A stretch of 42,329 nt of DNA, taken from contig JAUXYM010000017.1 of NCBI GenBank assembly GCA_030694365.1, positions 1 to 42,329 on the forward strand, read 5' to 3'. The stretch comes from Nevskia sp. Lineage in GTDB: Bacteria; Pseudomonadota; Gammaproteobacteria; Nevskiales; Nevskiaceae. A program made the translations under genes and the position numbers. The notes under the pieces were generated by a model. It searched no databases, was not told the origin of the DNA, and saw only the letters and a list, made by a program, of their open reading frames with translations. Shown piece after piece: positions 15,472 through 30,170 of the stretch. How positions within the stretch are numbered: the stretch's first letter is position 1; each line of letters starts with the position of its first letter.

Positions 15472-17709
15472 ATGTCGACTCGAACCGCCCCTGACGCGCC
15501 TGTCGATCGGAGGAATCGCCCAGCGGGATGGCTGCACCGTGCCGCTGCGCTGCTGCTTGTGCTGGCCACGCTGGGGCTGCCGGCGCAGGCCCAGCCGCAG
15601 CGCACGCTGCAGAGCATGGATTTCGTCGCCCTCGACGGCGACCGCGTGCTGCTGACCCTGACCCTGTCGGGGCCAGCGCCGGAGCCGCTGGTGTTCGCCA
15701 TCGACAAGCCGGCGCGCCTGTCGATGGATTTGCCGGACACCGCGTTGGCGCTGGTCGAGCGTTACCGCAAGGTCAATGTCGGCCAGGTGCGTTCGATCGC
15801 CGCTGCCGAAGCCAAGGGCCGTGCGCGGGTGGTCATCGAGATGAACGCGCTGACGCCGCACACGGTGCGAGTCGACGGCAACAAGGTCTACCTCGAACTC
15901 GCCGGGCTCGCCGGCGCGCTGTCCGCTCCCCGATCGGCAGCCGCCACGAAGCCGCCGCAGACCGCGACCACCGCCGCGACTGCGGCCGCACCGCCGAGAC
16001 AGGCCGCGACGGCCGCACCGGTGCAGGGCCTGATCTCGAACATCGACTTCCGCCGTGGCGAGAAGGGCGAAGGCCGGGTCATCGTCGCGCTCGGCGACAC
16101 CCGCAATGCCGTCGATGTCCGCGAGGAAGGCGGCAAGATCGTGGTCCGCTTCAAGAACACCTCGGTGCCGGAACGCCTGGCCAAGCGCTTCGACGTGCTC
16201 GATTTCGCCACCCCGGTGAAGTTCATCGACGCCTCCCGCGACGGTGCCAACGCCCAGATCATCGTCACCCCGATCGCCGCCGGTGACTTCGAGCAGGTCG
16301 CCTATCAGTCCGGCAACCTGTTCACCCTGGAACTGCAGCCGATCTCGCAGGACAAGCTCGACGAGCGTCGCCGGCTGGAGCCGCAGTACAGCGGCGAAAA
16401 GATCAGCCTGTCGTTCCAGAGCATCGATGTGCGTTCGCTGCTGCAGATCATTGCCGACGTCGCCCAGACCAACATGGTGGTCTCCGATTCGGTGACCGGC
16501 CAGATCGCCATGCGCCTGCAGAACGTGCCCTGGGATCAGGCGCTGGACATCATCCTGCGCACCAAGGGCCTGGGCCAGCGCAAGGCTGGCAACGTCATCC
16601 TGGTCGCTCCGCTCGACGAGCTTGCCCAGCGTGAAAAGGCCGACCTGGAAAACGAGAAGCAGAAGGTGCAGCTCGCCGCCCTCCGTTCGGAAATCATCCA
16701 GGTCAACTACGCCAAGGCCAGCGAGCTGGCGAGCCTGATCAAGTCGAAGGACAACTCGGTGTTGTCCGAGCGCGGCAGCGTCACCGTCGACGAGCGCACC
16801 AACACCATGCTGGTGCTGGAAACCCGCGACAAGCTCGGTGAGATTCGCGCTCTGGTGCAGCGCCTCGACATCCCGGTGCGCCAGGTGCTGATCGAGTCGC
16901 GCATCGTCGTCGCCCGCTCGAACTTCGATCGTGAATTCGGCGCCCGTTTCGGTTTCAGCGGCAATCGCACACGGGACGGCGGCAACGGCGGCCTGATCTC
17001 GACCAGCGGCAGCGGCGAAGGCACCAATACCTCCTTGACCGGTTCGCCAACCGGTTCACCGTCGATCGGCGGCTCGACGCCGGCGCCGCGTTCGGCGGGC
17101 GCGATCGGCGATCGCTACAACGTCAATCTGCCGGTTGCCAATCCGGCTGGCAGCATCGCGCTGGCGATCCTCGGCCGCAATTCGCTGATCGATCTGGAAC
17201 TATCGGCGCTGCAGTCCGAAGGCAAGGGCGAAGTGATTTCCAGTCCGCGGGTGATCACCGCCAACGGCAAGCAGGCGTCGATCGAGCAGGGTCGTGAAAT
17301 CCCGTTCCAGAACGCCACCTCCAGCGGTGCCACGGCAGTGCAGTTCAAGAAAGCGGTGCTGAGCCTGAACGTGACGCCGCAGATCACGCCGGACAACCGG
17401 GTGATCATGGATCTGGCGGTCACCAACGATTCCCAGGGCACCGATGTCGCCCAGAGCGGCGGCGGCTCGGCACCAGCGATCGATACCCGCAAGGTGACCA
17501 CGCAGGTGCTGGTCGACAACGGCCAGACCGTGGTGCTCGGCGGCATCTACGAACAGACCAGCAATGACAGCGTCACCAAGGTGCCGCTGCTCGGCGACAT
17601 CCCGGTGCTCGGCGTACTGTTCCGCAACAAGATCAAGATCCAGAACAAGACCGAACTGCTGATCTTCATCACGCCGAAAATCCTCAGCGAAGGCCTGAAG
17701 GTAAACTAG
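15472..17709 (+). CDS. pilQ: Type IV pilus secretin PilQ
   Basis: A 745-residue outer-membrane secretin through which the pilus passes. A Sec signal peptide precedes AQA-QPQ (about residue 41). Two AMIN peptidoglycan-binding domains lie at about 45-125 and 185-275, separated by an Ala/Thr/Pro-rich linker. An STN/N0 domain is at about 310-380 (ISLSFQSIDVRSLLQIIADV), N1 at about 400-475 and the secretin barrel at about 560-742. The barrel includes VISSPRVITANGKQASIEQG and VPLLGDIPVLGVLF. The start at 15472 was chosen for its GGAG site 7 nt upstream and the signal peptide; an ATG at 15397 overlapping the pilP stop is also in frame. A Gly/Ser/Thr-rich loop lies in the barrel (about 500-540). Confidence 0.96.
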   Translation: MSTRTAPDAPVDRRNRPAGWLHRAAALLLVLATLGLPAQAQPQRTLQSMDFVALDGDRVLLTLTLSGPAPEPLVFAIDKPARLSMDLPDTALALVERYRKVNVGQVRSIAAAEAKGRARVVIEMNALTPHTVRVDGNKVYLELAGLAGALSAPRSAAATKPPQTATTAATAAAPPRQAATAAPVQGLISNIDFRRGEKGEGRVIVALGDTRNAVDVREEGGKIVVRFKNTSVPERLAKRFDVLDFATPVKFIDASRDGANAQIIVTPIAAGDFEQVAYQSGNLFTLELQPISQDKLDERRRLEPQYSGEKISLSFQSIDVRSLLQIIADVAQTNMVVSDSVTGQIAMRLQNVPWDQALDIILRTKGLGQRKAGNVILVAPLDELAQREKADLENEKQKVQLAALRSEIIQVNYAKASELASLIKSKDNSVLSERGSVTVDERTNTMLVLETRDKLGEIRALVQRLDIPVRQVLIESRIVVARSNFDREFGARFGFSGNRTRDGGNGGLISTSGSGEGTNTSLTGSPTGSPSIGGSTPAPRSAGAIGDRYNVNLPVANPAGSIALAILGRNSLIDLELSALQSEGKGEVISSPRVITANGKQASIEQGREIPFQNATSSGATAVQFKKAVLSLNVTPQITPDNRVIMDLAVTNDSQGTDVAQSGGGSAPAIDTRKVTTQVLVDNGQTVVLGGIYEQTSNDSVTKVPLLGDIPVLGVLFRNKIKIQNKTELLIFITPKILSEGLKVN

Positions 17710-17763
17710 GGGTCTGCTGGCATTGCTTTGATCGCTGCGACCAAAGCAATGCCAGCAGACCCC
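17709..17763 (+). repeat. Perfect 22-bp stem-loop immediately after pilQ
   Basis: GGGGTCTGCTGGCATTGCTT and two more bases (17709-17730) are exactly complementary to 17742-17763. The 11-nt loop ATCGCTGCGAC itself holds TCGC/GCGA. The stem starts at the last base of the pilQ stop. There is no T run. Bases 17709-17740 resemble the sequence just after the nfeD stop at the left edge. It may stabilise or attenuate RNA between the pil and aro genes. Confidence 0.85.
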
Positions 17764-17819
17764 AGCCGCGGCCCGGATGAAGGGGCGGGCCGCACAGGTC
17801 CTTACCCGCATCCGAGCCG

Positions 17820-18365
17820 GTGAACAGCAAGCGCAACATCTACCTCGTTGGCCCGATGGGTGCCGGCAAGACCACGGTCGGACGCCGGCTCGCCGATGCC
17901 TGCCGGCTGGAATTCGTCGATTCCGACCAAGTCGTCGAGGCGCGCACCGGGGTCAACATCGCCTTCATTTTCGAGAAGGAAGGCGAGGTCGGCTTCCGCA
18001 AGCGCGAGTCAGCGGCGATCGCCGAACTGGTGCAGCGCGACGGCATCGTGCTGTCGACCGGCGGCGGCGCGGTGATGGATGCGGATTCCCGCGCCTTGCT
18101 CGCGTCACGCGGCTTCGTCGTCTACCTGCACGCCAGCGTCGATCACCAGATCGCCCGCACCGAGCGCACCGATAACCGGCCGCTGTTGCAGGTCGGGGAT
18201 CGCCGTGACACGCTCCAGCGCCTGTTTGCGCTGCGCGATCCGCTGTACCGCGAAATTGCCGATTTCATCGTCCACACCGATGGGCGCAACGCTCGCGCCC
18301 TCGCCCGCGAGATTGAAGATCGTCTGGTCCGCCCCATTGCCTTGAAACCATGCGTCGACTCCTAA
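17820..18365 (+). CDS. aroK: Shikimate kinase
   Basis: A 181-residue shikimate kinase, phosphorylating shikimate at O3 in aromatic amino-acid synthesis. The Walker A loop is GPMGAGKTTVGRRLA (about 11-25). Shikimate-binding residues lie in FVDSDQVVE, VGFRKRES and STGGGAV, and the lid is around TDNRPLL. It uses a GTG start at 17820. Its 3' end overlaps aroB by 16 nt, the usual aroKB arrangement. It follows pilQ after a strong hairpin, so it may be partly transcribed from the pil promoter. Confidence 0.96.
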   Translation: MNSKRNIYLVGPMGAGKTTVGRRLADACRLEFVDSDQVVEARTGVNIAFIFEKEGEVGFRKRESAAIAELVQRDGIVLSTGGGAVMDADSRALLASRGFVVYLHASVDHQIARTERTDNRPLLQVGDRRDTLQRLFALRDPLYREIADFIVHTDGRNARALAREIEDRLVRPIALKPCVDS

Positions 18366-19462
18366 GCGTTGAACTCGGCGACCGCAGCTACCCGCTGGCG
18401 ATCGGCGCCGGCCTGCTGGCCGATCCGGAGTCCTATGCCGAGCTGCGCGGCAAGACCCTGCGCATCGTCACCGATGCCAATGTCGCCGCCCGCTATCTCG
18501 ATCCGGTGCTCGATGCGCTGAACCTGACCCGCGAGCACGCCTTCGTGCTGCCGGCCGGTGAGTTGCAGAAGACGCTCGCCAATGCCGAGCAGGTGCTCGA
18601 CTGGCTGCTGGCCAGCCGCATTGCCCGCGATGGCGTGCTGATCGCGCTCGGCGGCGGCGTGATCGGCGATCTGACCGGCTTCGTCGCTTCGATCTACCAG
18701 CGCGGCATCGCCTTCGTGCAGATGCCGACGACGTTGTTATCGCAGGTCGATTCCTCGGTCGGCGGCAAGACCGGCGTCAACCACGCGCGTGGCAAGAACC
18801 TGATCGGTGCGTTTCATCAGCCGATCGCCGTGTTCGCCGATACCGACACCCTGAACACGCTGCCGCCGCGCGAGTTGTCGGCCGGCCTGGCCGAAGTGAT
18901 CAAGTGCGGCATGCTCGGCGATGCCGCGCTGTTCGCCAGGCTCGAGCGCGATATCGACGCGATCCTGGCGCTTGATCCGAACGCGGTCGCCGAAGCCATC
19001 GAGCGCTGCTGCAAGCTGAAGGCGCGGGTCGTCGCGCTCGACGAACGCGAATCGCTGGCCGGTGGTCCGCGCACCTTGCTGAACCTCGGCCACACCTTTG
19101 GTCACGCGGTCGAGACTTTCACCCAGTACGAGACCTGGCTGCATGGCGAAGCGGTCGGCCTTGGTCTGGCGATGGCGGCCGATATGTCGATGCGCCTCGG
19201 CTGGCTGAAGGCCGAGGATGCCGAACGCTGCCTGAAACTGATCGAGCGCGCCAAGCTGCCGATACGTCCGCCGGCGGCGATGACGCCGGACGATTTCCGC
19301 GAACTCATGGCCCGCGACAAGAAAGTCGCCGCCGGCAAGCTGCGCCTGGTGCTGATGCGGGCGATCGGCGAAGCGGCGACCACGGTCGATTTCGATGTCG
19401 CCGCGCTCGACGCGACGCTCGATCATTTCTGCTCATCAGGCGCGGCGACCGAGGCCGCATGA
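18350..19462 (+). CDS. aroB: 3-dehydroquinate synthase
   Basis: A 370-residue NAD-dependent enzyme converting DAHP to 3-dehydroquinate, the second shikimate step. The NAD loop GGGVIGDLTGF lies at about 101-111. VDSSVGGKTGVNH (133-145) is the substrate site. Zinc ligands are expected at the Glu of LAEVIKCGM and the His of NLGHTFGHAVE and LHGEAVGLG. It overlaps aroK upstream and shares ATGA with dgt downstream. Confidence 0.97.
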   Translation: MRRLLSVELGDRSYPLAIGAGLLADPESYAELRGKTLRIVTDANVAARYLDPVLDALNLTREHAFVLPAGELQKTLANAEQVLDWLLASRIARDGVLIALGGGVIGDLTGFVASIYQRGIAFVQMPTTLLSQVDSSVGGKTGVNHARGKNLIGAFHQPIAVFADTDTLNTLPPRELSAGLAEVIKCGMLGDAALFARLERDIDAILALDPNAVAEAIERCCKLKARVVALDERESLAGGPRTLLNLGHTFGHAVETFTQYETWLHGEAVGLGLAMAADMSMRLGWLKAEDAERCLKLIERAKLPIRPPAAMTPDDFRELMARDKKVAAGKLRLVLMRAIGEAATTVDFDVAALDATLDHFCSSGAATEAA

Positions 19463-20607
19463 CGCTCGCGCCCTACGCTGCTCGCGAAGATCGCTCACGC
19501 GGCCGCCGCCACCCCGAAGCGCCGCCGCAGGGGCGCAGCGAGTACCAGCGCGATCGCGATCGCATCATCCATTCGGCGGCGTTCCGCCGGCTCGAATACA
19601 AGACCCAGGTGTTCGTCAGCCACGAAGGCGATCTCTATCGCAATCGCCTGACCCATTCGCTGGAAGTCGCCCAGATCACCCGCAGCCTGGCCCGCGGCCT
19701 GCATCTGAACGAGGACTTGGCCGAAACCATCGCCCTCGCGCACGACCTCGGCCATACGCCGTTCGGCCACGCCGGCCAGGACGCGCTCGACGATTGCCTG
19801 AAGGTGCACGGCGGCTTCGAGCACAACGCGCAAAGTCTGCGGGTGGTCGATGAACTCGAAGACAAGTACGCCGACTTCCGCGGCTTGAACCTGACCTTCG
19901 AAACACGCGAAGGCATCCTCAAGCACTGCTCGCTGAGCCGCGCGGCGACGCTCGGTGATGTCGGCGAGCGCTTCCTGAGCAAGCAGCAGCCCGGCCTCGA
20001 AGCCCAGCTGACCAACATCGCTGACCAGATCGCCTACAACAATCACGATGTCGATGACGGCCTGCGCGCCGGCCTGCTGAGCATCGAGCAGATGTGCGAA
20101 GTGCCGCTGTTCTCGCGCTTCCACGCTGAAGTCGTCGCGCGTTACACGGCACTGGCACCGCGCCAGCTACGCCACGAAACGATCCGCCGGATGATCAATG
20201 CCCTGGTCATCGACCTGCACACCGAGACCGCGCGCCGGCTGGCCGAGCTGGACCTGACCGACATCGACGCCGTGCGCAGCCACGGCAAGCCGCTGGTCTC
20301 GTTCAGTGCCGAGATGCAGCGCGACAACCGCGACCTGAAGCGCTACCTGAGCGAGCACCTGTATCAGCATCACCAGGTCTACCGGGTGATGCACAAGGCC
20401 CGGCGCATCGTCCGCGAACTGTTCGAAGCGCTGCACGCCGATATCCGATTGCTGCCGCCGGAGTTTCACGCGGCGGCGCGCGCGGCAGCAGCGACGGCCG
20501 GCGAAACCGGGCAGGCGCGGGTGGTGGCGGATTACGTGGCGGGAATGACCGATCGCTATGCGCAGGATGAGCATGCGCGGCTGTATGACCTTCGGCAGTT
20601 GCGCTGA
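19459..20607 (+). CDS. dGTPase-like HD-domain triphosphohydrolase
   Basis: A 382-residue protein of the deoxyguanosinetriphosphate triphosphohydrolase-like family (short dgt type). Metal-binding HD residues are His66 in RLTHSLEVAQ, and His95-Asp96 in ALAHDLGHTPFGHAG; a later Asp lies in LTNIADQIAYNNHDVDDG. Other conserved blocks are RDRIIHSAAFRRLEYKTQVF and GGFEHNAQS. It probably hydrolyses dNTPs to nucleosides and triphosphate; substrate choice cannot be read. Coupled to aroB by a 4-nt overlap. Confidence 0.93.
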   Translation: MTLAPYAAREDRSRGRRHPEAPPQGRSEYQRDRDRIIHSAAFRRLEYKTQVFVSHEGDLYRNRLTHSLEVAQITRSLARGLHLNEDLAETIALAHDLGHTPFGHAGQDALDDCLKVHGGFEHNAQSLRVVDELEDKYADFRGLNLTFETREGILKHCSLSRAATLGDVGERFLSKQQPGLEAQLTNIADQIAYNNHDVDDGLRAGLLSIEQMCEVPLFSRFHAEVVARYTALAPRQLRHETIRRMINALVIDLHTETARRLAELDLTDIDAVRSHGKPLVSFSAEMQRDNRDLKRYLSEHLYQHHQVYRVMHKARRIVRELFEALHADIRLLPPEFHAAARAAAATAGETGQARVVADYVAGMTDRYAQDEHARLYDLRQLR

Positions 20608-20618
20608 CGGGCGTTCTT

Positions 20619-21314
20619 GTGGCCCGCCTCCCACGCCTGACCGTCCCCGGCTACCCGCACCACGTCATCCAGCGGGGCAACAACCGGCAGCCGGTGTTCG
20701 TCGACGACCAGGACCGGGAAACCCTGCTCGGTCTGCTCAGCGAATACGCGACGAAGCACAAGGTGGCGATTCATGCCTGGGTGCTGATGGGCAACCATTT
20801 CCACCTGCTGGCGACGCCCGCCACCGACAAGGGCTTGCCGCTGATGATGCAGGCGCTCGGCCGGCGCTATGTGCAGATCTTCAACCGACGCCACGCGCGC
20901 ACCGGCACGCTCTGGGAAGGACGTTATCGTGCCACTTTGGTGCAGACCGATCGCTATCTGCTCGCCTGCATGGCCTACATCGATCTCAATCCGGTGCGCG
21001 CCGGGCTGGCCGCAAAAGCGGCGGACTGGCGCTGGTCCAGCCATCGGCACTACGTCGGCGAGCATCAAGACCGTTTGCTGACGCCGCATCCGTTGTGCTG
21101 GGCGCTCGGCAATACGCCGTTTGCGCGCGAAGCCGCTTATGCCGATCTGGTGCAGCAGGGGGTCGCGCTCGATCAGCAGGCGCTGCTGACCGATGCCACG
21201 CTCAAAGGCTGGGCATTGGGCGACCGCGTTTTCCTTGACCAGATCGAAGTACAGACCGATCGTCGGACCACGCGCAATCGAGCCGGGCGGCCGCCGCTGA
21301 AAAAACCGGGCTGA
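20619..21314 (+). CDS. REP-associated tyrosine transposase (RAYT, Y1 HUH family)
   Basis: A 231-residue single-domain HUH nuclease of the Y1_Tnp/RAYT type. The start motif ARLPRLTVPGYPHHVIQRGN is diagnostic. The HUH is His60-Phe61-His62 in MGNHFHLLATP. A likely catalytic tyrosine is Tyr84 in GRRYVQIFNRR, followed by the conserved TGTLWEGRYRA and CMAYIDLNPVRAGL. Such proteins nick REP-like palindromes and are usually single-copy, domesticated-looking genes. It starts with GTG 11 bp after the dgt stop. The following 120 bp are markedly AT-rich and carry repeat motifs. Confidence 0.92.
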   Translation: MARLPRLTVPGYPHHVIQRGNNRQPVFVDDQDRETLLGLLSEYATKHKVAIHAWVLMGNHFHLLATPATDKGLPLMMQALGRRYVQIFNRRHARTGTLWEGRYRATLVQTDRYLLACMAYIDLNPVRAGLAAKAADWRWSSHRHYVGEHQDRLLTPHPLCWALGNTPFAREAAYADLVQQGVALDQQALLTDATLKGWALGDRVFLDQIEVQTDRRTTRNRAGRPPLKKPG

Positions 21315-21354
21315 AGTAGGTTCGGAATCAGCATTTTCCAAACGTAAGCAAGGG

Positions 21355-21437
21355 GATAAACGAAGATTTAAATCTGTCCCTAATTTATCAATGAACTGGC
21401 AATCGACAAGATTAATCTGTATCTGACCCCAATTAAA
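21355..21437. repeat. AT-rich repeat tract downstream of the RAYT gene
   Basis: Base composition drops sharply here. It contains the perfect palindrome AGATTTAAATCT (21364-21375) and two related motifs, GATTTAAATCTGTCCC (21365-21380) and GATTAATCTGTATCTGACCC (21410-21429). GATAAA and TTTATC flank the first. This is probably the recognition or remnant sequence tied to the RAYT gene. Confidence 0.5.
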
Positions 21438-21452
21438 TGTGGGTGCTTGGGC

Positions 21453-21481
21453 TTGGCATTCTTGTTGCGGCGCAGTACGCT
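21453..21481 (+). promoter_or_regulatory. Sigma-54-type (-24/-12) promoter match, overlapping a sigma-70-like one, for gltB
   Basis: TTGGCATTCTTGTTGC (21453-21468) matches the YTGGCAC-N5-TTGC consensus at GG (-24), GC (-12) and their spacing. The same TTGGCA plus a 17-nt spacer and TACGCT (21476-21481) also reads as a sigma-70 promoter. The gltB ATG lies 34 bp further. Confidence 0.5.
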
Positions 21482-21514
21482 CCTGTCCCCTGCCAGACCT
21501 GACCTAGGTTAGCC

Positions 21515-26269
<4,755 letters not shown>

Positions 26270-26306
26270 CCCATTCGGGTGGGCTGATCGAAACCGGAGC
26301 ATCGCG

Positions 26307-26594
26307 ATGAAGCGGATATTGAAACTGTCTTTTCGGGCAGGAGCGCCAGCGGCGCTGCTGCTGGCTGCCTTGCTGTCGGCGGGACCGGCTGCGGCTGAGC
26401 TGCTGACGCGTCCCGGTTACTTCAGTGTCGATGTCGAAGGCTGGGAGCAGCAGCCAGGCGACAACCGCACCATCTTTGCCTGCAAGGACTGTGGCTCGCC
26501 AGTGCAGATCCAGATCAACTACTGCCCCGTGCTGCCGAAGGAAGCCGGCGCGCGGATCAGCGCCTTCTTCAAGAGTCTGAAGTTCCTGATGTAG
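26307..26594 (+). CDS. Small exported cysteine-containing protein of unknown function
   Basis: A 95-residue protein between gltB and gltD. GGAG (26296-26299) sits 7 nt before the ATG at 26307. The first about 30 residues form a Sec signal (LKLSFRAGAPAALLLAALLS, cleavage likely after AAA). The mature part has three cysteines, FACKDCG (CxxC) and INYCPVLP, plus an aromatic GYFSVDVEGWEQQ start. The CxxC could bind metal or form a disulfide in the periplasm. I do not recognise a family. It is in the gltBD transcription unit, 37 bp after gltB and 74 bp before gltD, though an exported protein has no evident role in glutamate synthase. Confidence 0.7.
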   Translation: MKRILKLSFRAGAPAALLLAALLSAGPAAAELLTRPGYFSVDVEGWEQQPGDNRTIFACKDCGSPVQIQINYCPVLPKEAGARISAFFKSLKFLM

Positions 26595-26668
26595 CGACGC
26601 GCCGCTGTTGATGCGGCGCTGTATTCCAAGCTGGCAACAAGCCGAACTGAAACACCGAGACGATACCC

Positions 26669-28132
<1,464 letters not shown>

Positions 28133-28136
28133 TCGG

Positions 28137-29267
28137 TTAGCTACTGCTATGACCAGGCCCGCCTCGTGCGGGCCTGGTCGTTTCTGCTACTCGGGCGAGG
28201 CTGCGCTCGGGCGGCAATGCCATCCATAGCCGCAGCTGCGAACGCCAGTGGCGCAGTTCCAGTGCCAGCCAGTGATTCGCCGAAATGATCGGCAGGCCGC
28301 CGTCGCTGGGCAGCGGCGTCAGCTCGATTGGCGATTGGGCTTCCTGCGACTTGGGTGGACGCTCCTTCGCTTCGTCGGACTGCTCGTCCGGCTCGCCTTG
28401 GTCCTGGCTCGCCGCCGCTTCTTCCTCGCTGATCTCGTCGATGTCGTCCTGCTCGCGCGCCAGGCCGAGGATCAGCAGCCCGGACAGCAGGAAGCTCTGC
28501 ATCGGCCACAGCGCGAGCGGATCGAGCACCGCCTGGAAGCGGGCGCTGTGCCCGGCCAGCGCCGCCGCGGCACCGGGGTAATCGAGCTTGATGTCGCTGC
28601 GCGCCAGTTCTTCGAGGCTGGCCTGGATCAGGGCCAGCACGGCGCGGTCGATGACCGGGGCACCGGCTTGTCGCTGCACACTCAGGCCCAAGGTCAGGTC
28701 GATCAGCCTGGCATCGGCGCTGTGCACGCTGCCGCGCACCAGTAACTGCAGCAGCTCGTTCGGCCCCTTGGTGGCGAGGCTGGCGACGGCGGCGGGATCG
28801 CTCGGCATCCGCGTATCGGGCACCAGCAACAGGCGGCTTCGCGGTTCGCCGGTCAGACCGGCGAGCAGGTTCAAGGTGAATTCGACGGTCGGGCTGCCCT
28901 TCGGCAAGACCGGATCGCTACGCAGCGCCACCGTTGCGGGCGACAGGCTCAGGCGATCGACGAGGCTGATCGTGGTCGCGACCATCGAAGGCTGGCCTGG
29001 CGACTGGGTCTGCGCCAATGCGGCCGACGTGCAAGCCGCAACCGGCGACTGTGGCGTCGATGCGATCAGCAGGGCTGCTGGCGATGGCGGAGGAGCCGCG
29101 CTGGCATCAGGCGCTGCGACCAGACCATCGAGCACCGTCCACGGTGTTGCCGCCGCCAGCGCCGCGACCTGGATCAAGGTCGCGCGATCCGGTGCCGGAG
29201 ACACCGGCAAGCCGTTGCCTGGAAGTTTGATCGCCAGCGGCAGCTGGGCATTGACGCCGATCCGCAT
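28137..29267 (-). CDS. Uncharacterised Ala/Pro/Leu-rich protein
   Basis: A 376-residue protein from the Met of [17 protein letters not shown] at 29267; the frame is open to 29333. I do not recognise it. The first part (about 1-110) is low-complexity Ala/Pro/Ser. The middle (about 120-250) has a [11 protein letters not shown] and [10 protein letters not shown] beta-like region. [16 protein letters not shown] (about 255-270) is hydrophobic. An acidic disordered stretch follows ([20 protein letters not shown]). The end is a conserved-looking [22 protein letters not shown]. The low-complexity head with a compact C-terminal domain is reminiscent of hook-length control proteins, but no signature supports that. 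The last about 12 residues are encoded by the gltD terminator. Confidence 0.6.
   Translation of the reverse strand: MRIGVNAQLPLAIKLPGNGLPVSPAPDRATLIQVAALAAATPWTVLDGLVAAPDASAAPPPSPAALLIASTPQSPVAACTSAALAQTQSPGQPSMVATTISLVDRLSLSPATVALRSDPVLPKGSPTVEFTLNLLAGLTGEPRSRLLLVPDTRMPSDPAAVASLATKGPNELLQLLVRGSVHSADARLIDLTLGLSVQRQAGAPVIDRAVLALIQASLEELARSDIKLDYPGAAAALAGHSARFQAVLDPLALWPMQSFLLSGLLILGLAREQDDIDEISEEEAAASQDQGEPDEQSDEAKERPPKSQEAQSPIELTPLPSDGGLPIISANHWLALELRHWRSQLRLWMALPPERSLARVAETTRPARGGPGHSSS
28151..28184. terminator. Hairpin terminator between convergent gltD and the 28137 gene
   Basis: GACCAGGCCCGC (28151-28162) pairs perfectly with GCGGGCCTGGTC (28168-28179) over CTCGT, followed by GTTTCT. It lies 18 bp after the gltD stop and inside the last codons of the opposing gene. 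Confidence 0.75.
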
Positions 29268-29381
29268 GGCCGCGCTCCGAAGCATTCTGAGGTGGCCTCG
29301 TCGGGGGCCCTGTCCCGGGTTATCGGCAGGCAATCCGTACTCTTGAGGCGCAGGCCGGCGTCGGCAGCGCGATAATTGCCC

Positions 29382-30032
29382 ATGAGCCAGATCCTGCTAT
29401 CCCCGTTTGAGGCCCGCGTGCTCGCAGCGCTGGTCGAGAAATCGATCACCACGCCGCAGTACTACCCGATGACCGTCAATGCGCTGATGATGGCGTCGAA
29501 CCAGAAAAACTCGCGCGCGCCGGTGATGAACCTGAGCGAAGGCGATACCGGCGCGGCGCTGAACACCCTGGAAGCGGACAAGCTGGCCACCCGCGATGAC
29601 AACGCCGGCCGGGTGCCGAAATGGCGGCATCGCTTCCATCATCAACTGCTGCTGAAGCCGGCGACGATGGCGGTGCTGGCGACCTTGATCCTGCGCGGCC
29701 CGCAGACGCCGGCTGAATTGCGCGCCAACGCCGCCGCGCTCAACGGCCCAGCCGATGGCGACGGCATTCAGGCGGCGCTCAACGATCTCGCCGATCGCGC
29801 CCAACCGTTCGTGATGCAGCTGGGCAAGCAGCCGGGACAGGCGGCGGCGCGCTGGATCCATCTGCTCAGCGGTGCGCCGACCGCCGCCGAGATCAGCGAA
29901 GCGGTGTCGCGGCCGATGCGGGTGCTGGCCCCGGAACCGTCGTCATCGCGCAGCGATCTGGAAGCCAGGCTCGCCCAGCTCGAAGCCCGGATCGACGAGC
30001 TCGAACAACGGCTGACGGCAGCCGGCGGCTGA
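29382..30032 (+). CDS. yceH: YceH-family (DUF480) winged-helix protein
   Basis: A 216-residue protein of the YceH family. The signature is EARVLAALVEKSITTPQYYPMTVNALMMASNQKNSR (in pieces from 29400), followed by WRHRFHHQLLL and LILRGPQTPAELRANA. Two winged-helix domains are expected (about 5-85 and 95-160). A coiled-coil tail (SDLEARLAQLEARIDELEQR) closes the protein. The function is not established; a DNA-binding role is presumed from the fold. The ATG at 29382 was preferred over the in-frame TTG at 29376. Confidence 0.92.
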   Translation: MSQILLSPFEARVLAALVEKSITTPQYYPMTVNALMMASNQKNSRAPVMNLSEGDTGAALNTLEADKLATRDDNAGRVPKWRHRFHHQLLLKPATMAVLATLILRGPQTPAELRANAAALNGPADGDGIQAALNDLADRAQPFVMQLGKQPGQAAARWIHLLSGAPTAAEISEAVSRPMRVLAPEPSSSRSDLEARLAQLEARIDELEQRLTAAGG

Positions 30033-30084
30033 AGCTTGGCGATCGCAATTCTTGCTGCAGTGCGGTCGGTTGTGTGTGCCAGCA

Positions 30085-30102
30085 AACAGAGACTTCTGTT
30101 TT
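30085..30102 (+). terminator. Weak hairpin after yceH
   Basis: AACAGA (30085-30090) pairs with TCTGTT (30095-30100) over GACT and ends in TTTT-like sequence (30099-30102). The stem is short, so it is at best a weak terminator for yceH in the 138-bp gap before the OmpA-family gene. Confidence 0.35.
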
Positions 30103-30170
30103 GATTCGCTACGGTCATTCGTCGGCCCATCTGTACCGGGTATCGGCGATCACCAACCGGAGCGACACCG

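Noticed and set aside
17709-17763. Intrinsic terminator after pilQ
   Set aside because: The stem is strong but followed by GC-rich sequence with no T run, so it is listed as a repeat/hairpin only.
28137-29267. Flagellar hook-length (FliK-like) protein
   Set aside because: The low-complexity head is similar in style, but there is no FliK signature and no flagellar gene nearby, so it is left as unknown.
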